Below are positions 17,901 through 18,755 of a DNA stretch of 18,755 nucleotides, piece after piece. Position 1 is the stretch's first letter, and each line of letters begins with the position of its first letter. Position numbers and translations under genes: made by a program. The stretch covers positions 1 to 18,755 of the forward strand of contig JALLAP010000147.1 of the NCBI GenBank assembly GCA_036939355.1, in the 5' to 3' direction. Source of the stretch: Thalassiosira profunda. Taxonomy: Eukaryota; Bacillariophyta; Thalassiosirophyceae; Thalassiosirales; Thalassiosiraceae. The notes beneath the pieces were generated by a model, which did no database searches, was not told the DNA's origin, and saw only the letters and a list, made by a program, of their open reading frames with translations.

Positions 17901-18373
17901 GGGAGAGGCTGGGCTTGCGCGCCAATTCTCCTCCCCCCTCCTCGTCGGTGTCGCTGCTGCTGCTGCTCACCTCTACAGAATCGCGGGCGACGGCTCCACG
18001 GGGCAGGGTGGGCNTCGTCGGTGTCGCTGCTGCTGCTGCTCACCTCTACAGAATCGCGGGCGACGGCTCCACGGGGCAGGGTGGGCTTCTTCAATATCCC
18101 CCGAATCTGCGGTTTCTTCTTCTCCGCCGCCTTCACCTCCCCGTCGCCGTCCGCACCGGGGCCCCTCTTCTCCGCCCGCCGGGGGGGAGACGTGGGCGCC
18201 GCCACTATCTCTCCCTCGTTGGTGGCCACGTACGCCGGCGGATCGGCCGTGCGCCGATGATTCTCCTCGCCGCTCTCCTCGCTTTCGTGGTCCTGCATGG
18301 CCCGGAGGTGGGCCGCGCGGCGGAGGGCCTTCTTCTCGGCCCGGAGCTCCTTCTTCGTCTTGGCCGGCATCAT
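14958..18373 (-). CDS. Type II membrane protein with Pro/Thr stalk and seven-bladed FG-GAP beta-propeller (two assembly gaps)
   Basis: ATG at 18373; stop just before the 3' border at 14958. Two 72-bp+N duplications (17942-18086, 17231-17375) interrupt it. Removing 73 bp at each leaves 3270 bp and one frame of 1089 residues. The N-terminal ~370 residues are charged and Ser-rich, with a 'SDRSGK/SNRSGK' region and a Lys-rich 'KRGSKKKSKKSKR', presumably cytosolic. A membrane segment lies at about 371-393 ('LLMLSVCLLLLLVLILGLAFG'). The ectodomain has a membrane-proximal domain, a PT/PP-rich stalk (encoded near 16230-16480), then seven FG-GAP-type repeats such as 'DQFGYAVALSSEWIAVSAP' and 'GNFGQSVAITPGVVVVGAP'. 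FG-GAP repeats form integrin-like propellers for adhesion or binding, often with Ca2+. The layout is common in diatoms. Ligand unknown. Confidence 0.88.
17231..17375. repeat. 72-bp exact duplication around a single N (unmerged contig overlap)
   Basis: 17231-17302 and 17304-17375 are identical and flank the N at 17303. They lie in the FG-GAP gene just N-terminal to its membrane segment; collapsing them joins 'HADEAVQN' to 'WKESSDP'. Confidence 0.92.
17942..18086. repeat. 72-bp exact duplication around a single N (unmerged contig overlap)
   Basis: 17942-18013 and 18015-18086 are identical and flank the N at 18014. They lie in the Ser-rich N-terminal region of the FG-GAP gene; collapsing them joins 'SVEVSSSSSDTD' to 'EEGGGELARK'. 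Confidence 0.92.
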
Positions 18374-18755
18374 CTCGGTGGTTGATGGAAGGTGCCCTCC
18401 ACTACCTTACACTGGGACTCTGCGAGGTGCGCTCGGCGGAGCTGTCGATAAAAATAGATGCCCGCTCCTGCTTCTTCTTTGGGGCGTGCGAAAAGATGCG
18501 CTGCTGCTGAGGGATGGGGGAGTGTGCCTCTTAGAGGTGCATGCACCGATCGTGTCAATTTGCAATGTTCAGCGCCCTCGGCCATCGGCAGCTATGCAGC
18601 GCCTATCTCGTGAGCGCTGGCCCGTCGGTCAACCCCACGGCCTCCCAGAGAGCAGTGACAAATTGTGGGCCCCTAGCAGGCGATTGGCGGCGTCCTGGGG
18701 CTGGGGGTGATGGCAGGGGAGGGAGGGCGAGGGCAGTGTCCTCCCTCAAGCAAGC
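18374..18755. promoter_or_regulatory. Upstream region of the FG-GAP gene
   Basis: About 380 bp to the window edge. It contains a perfect 12-bp palindrome GGTGCATGCACC (18536-18547) and a short AT-rich patch 'GATAAAAATAGATG' (18449-18462) that could be TATA-like. No gene is evident; open frames here look compositional. Confidence 0.35.

Noticed and set aside
14443..18086. The 72-bp pairs as real tandem duplications or mobile-element target sites
   Set aside because: Identical lengths, exact identity, a single N in each, and frame repair on collapse all indicate unmerged contig overlaps.
17333..18385. Plus-strand frame of 350 residues
   Set aside because: Antisense shadow of the Ser-rich N-terminal region of the FG-GAP protein; it also runs through an assembly gap.
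1..18755. tRNA, rRNA, CRISPR, prophage or bacterial operon signals
   Set aside because: No cloverleaf, array, Shine-Dalgarno spacing or phage genes were seen. Introns and gene families indicate a eukaryotic nuclear locus.

Overview
The window looks like GC-rich nuclear DNA from a stramenopile, most likely a diatom. Three gene architectures point there: a RING-like/Sel1/MYND protein, a type II membrane LRR protein with a 'WLV-DD' segment and a Cys-rich tail, and a type II membrane FG-GAP protein with a Pro/Thr-rich stalk. Spliceosomal introns are short (76-129 bp, GTGAG[T/C/G]...[C/A]AG). There are no operons, Shine-Dalgarno sites, tRNAs, rRNAs, CRISPR arrays or recognisable transposons. The diatom assignment is inferred from family composition, not from a marker gene.

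Layout, left to right: (1) the C-terminal RGG tail of an RNA-binding-type protein (+, cut by the window edge); (2) a GRDP-like/DUF1399 protein (-); (3) a SERINC membrane protein (+) whose intron follows the start codon directly; (4) a RING-like/Sel1/MYND protein (-); (5) a PIG-H-like subunit of the GPI-GlcNAc transferase (+); (6) an unrecognised Cys-containing protein (-); (7) a type II transmembrane LRR protein (+); (8) an RBR E3 ubiquitin ligase fused to a hexapeptide left-handed beta-helix (-); (9) a secretory or plastid-targeted 2OG-Fe(II) oxygenase (-); (10) a TPR-Aha1_N Hsp90 co-chaperone (+); (11) a type II transmembrane FG-GAP beta-propeller protein (-). Strand alternates at nearly every gene, so most intergenic spaces are shared divergent promoters or short convergent 3' regions.

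The genes do not form one pathway. Themes are membrane and surface functions (SERINC, PIG-H, LRR, FG-GAP) and protein quality control (RBR ligase, RING-like/MYND, TPR-Aha1). The most novel-looking item is the RBR ligase joined to a hexapeptide beta-helix. Next are the single-chain TPR-Aha1 co-chaperone and the SERINC intron, whose removal creates an N-myristoylation-type start.

Assembly quality matters here. Three single-N gaps are each flanked by identical 72-bp sequences (14443-14587, 17231-17375, 17942-18086). Removing one copy plus the N restores reading frame in both affected genes, so these are unmerged contig overlaps. Four further genes contain an apparent frame break; three of these are mended by one added base at or near a short homopolymer, which suggests sequencing error rather than pseudogenes.
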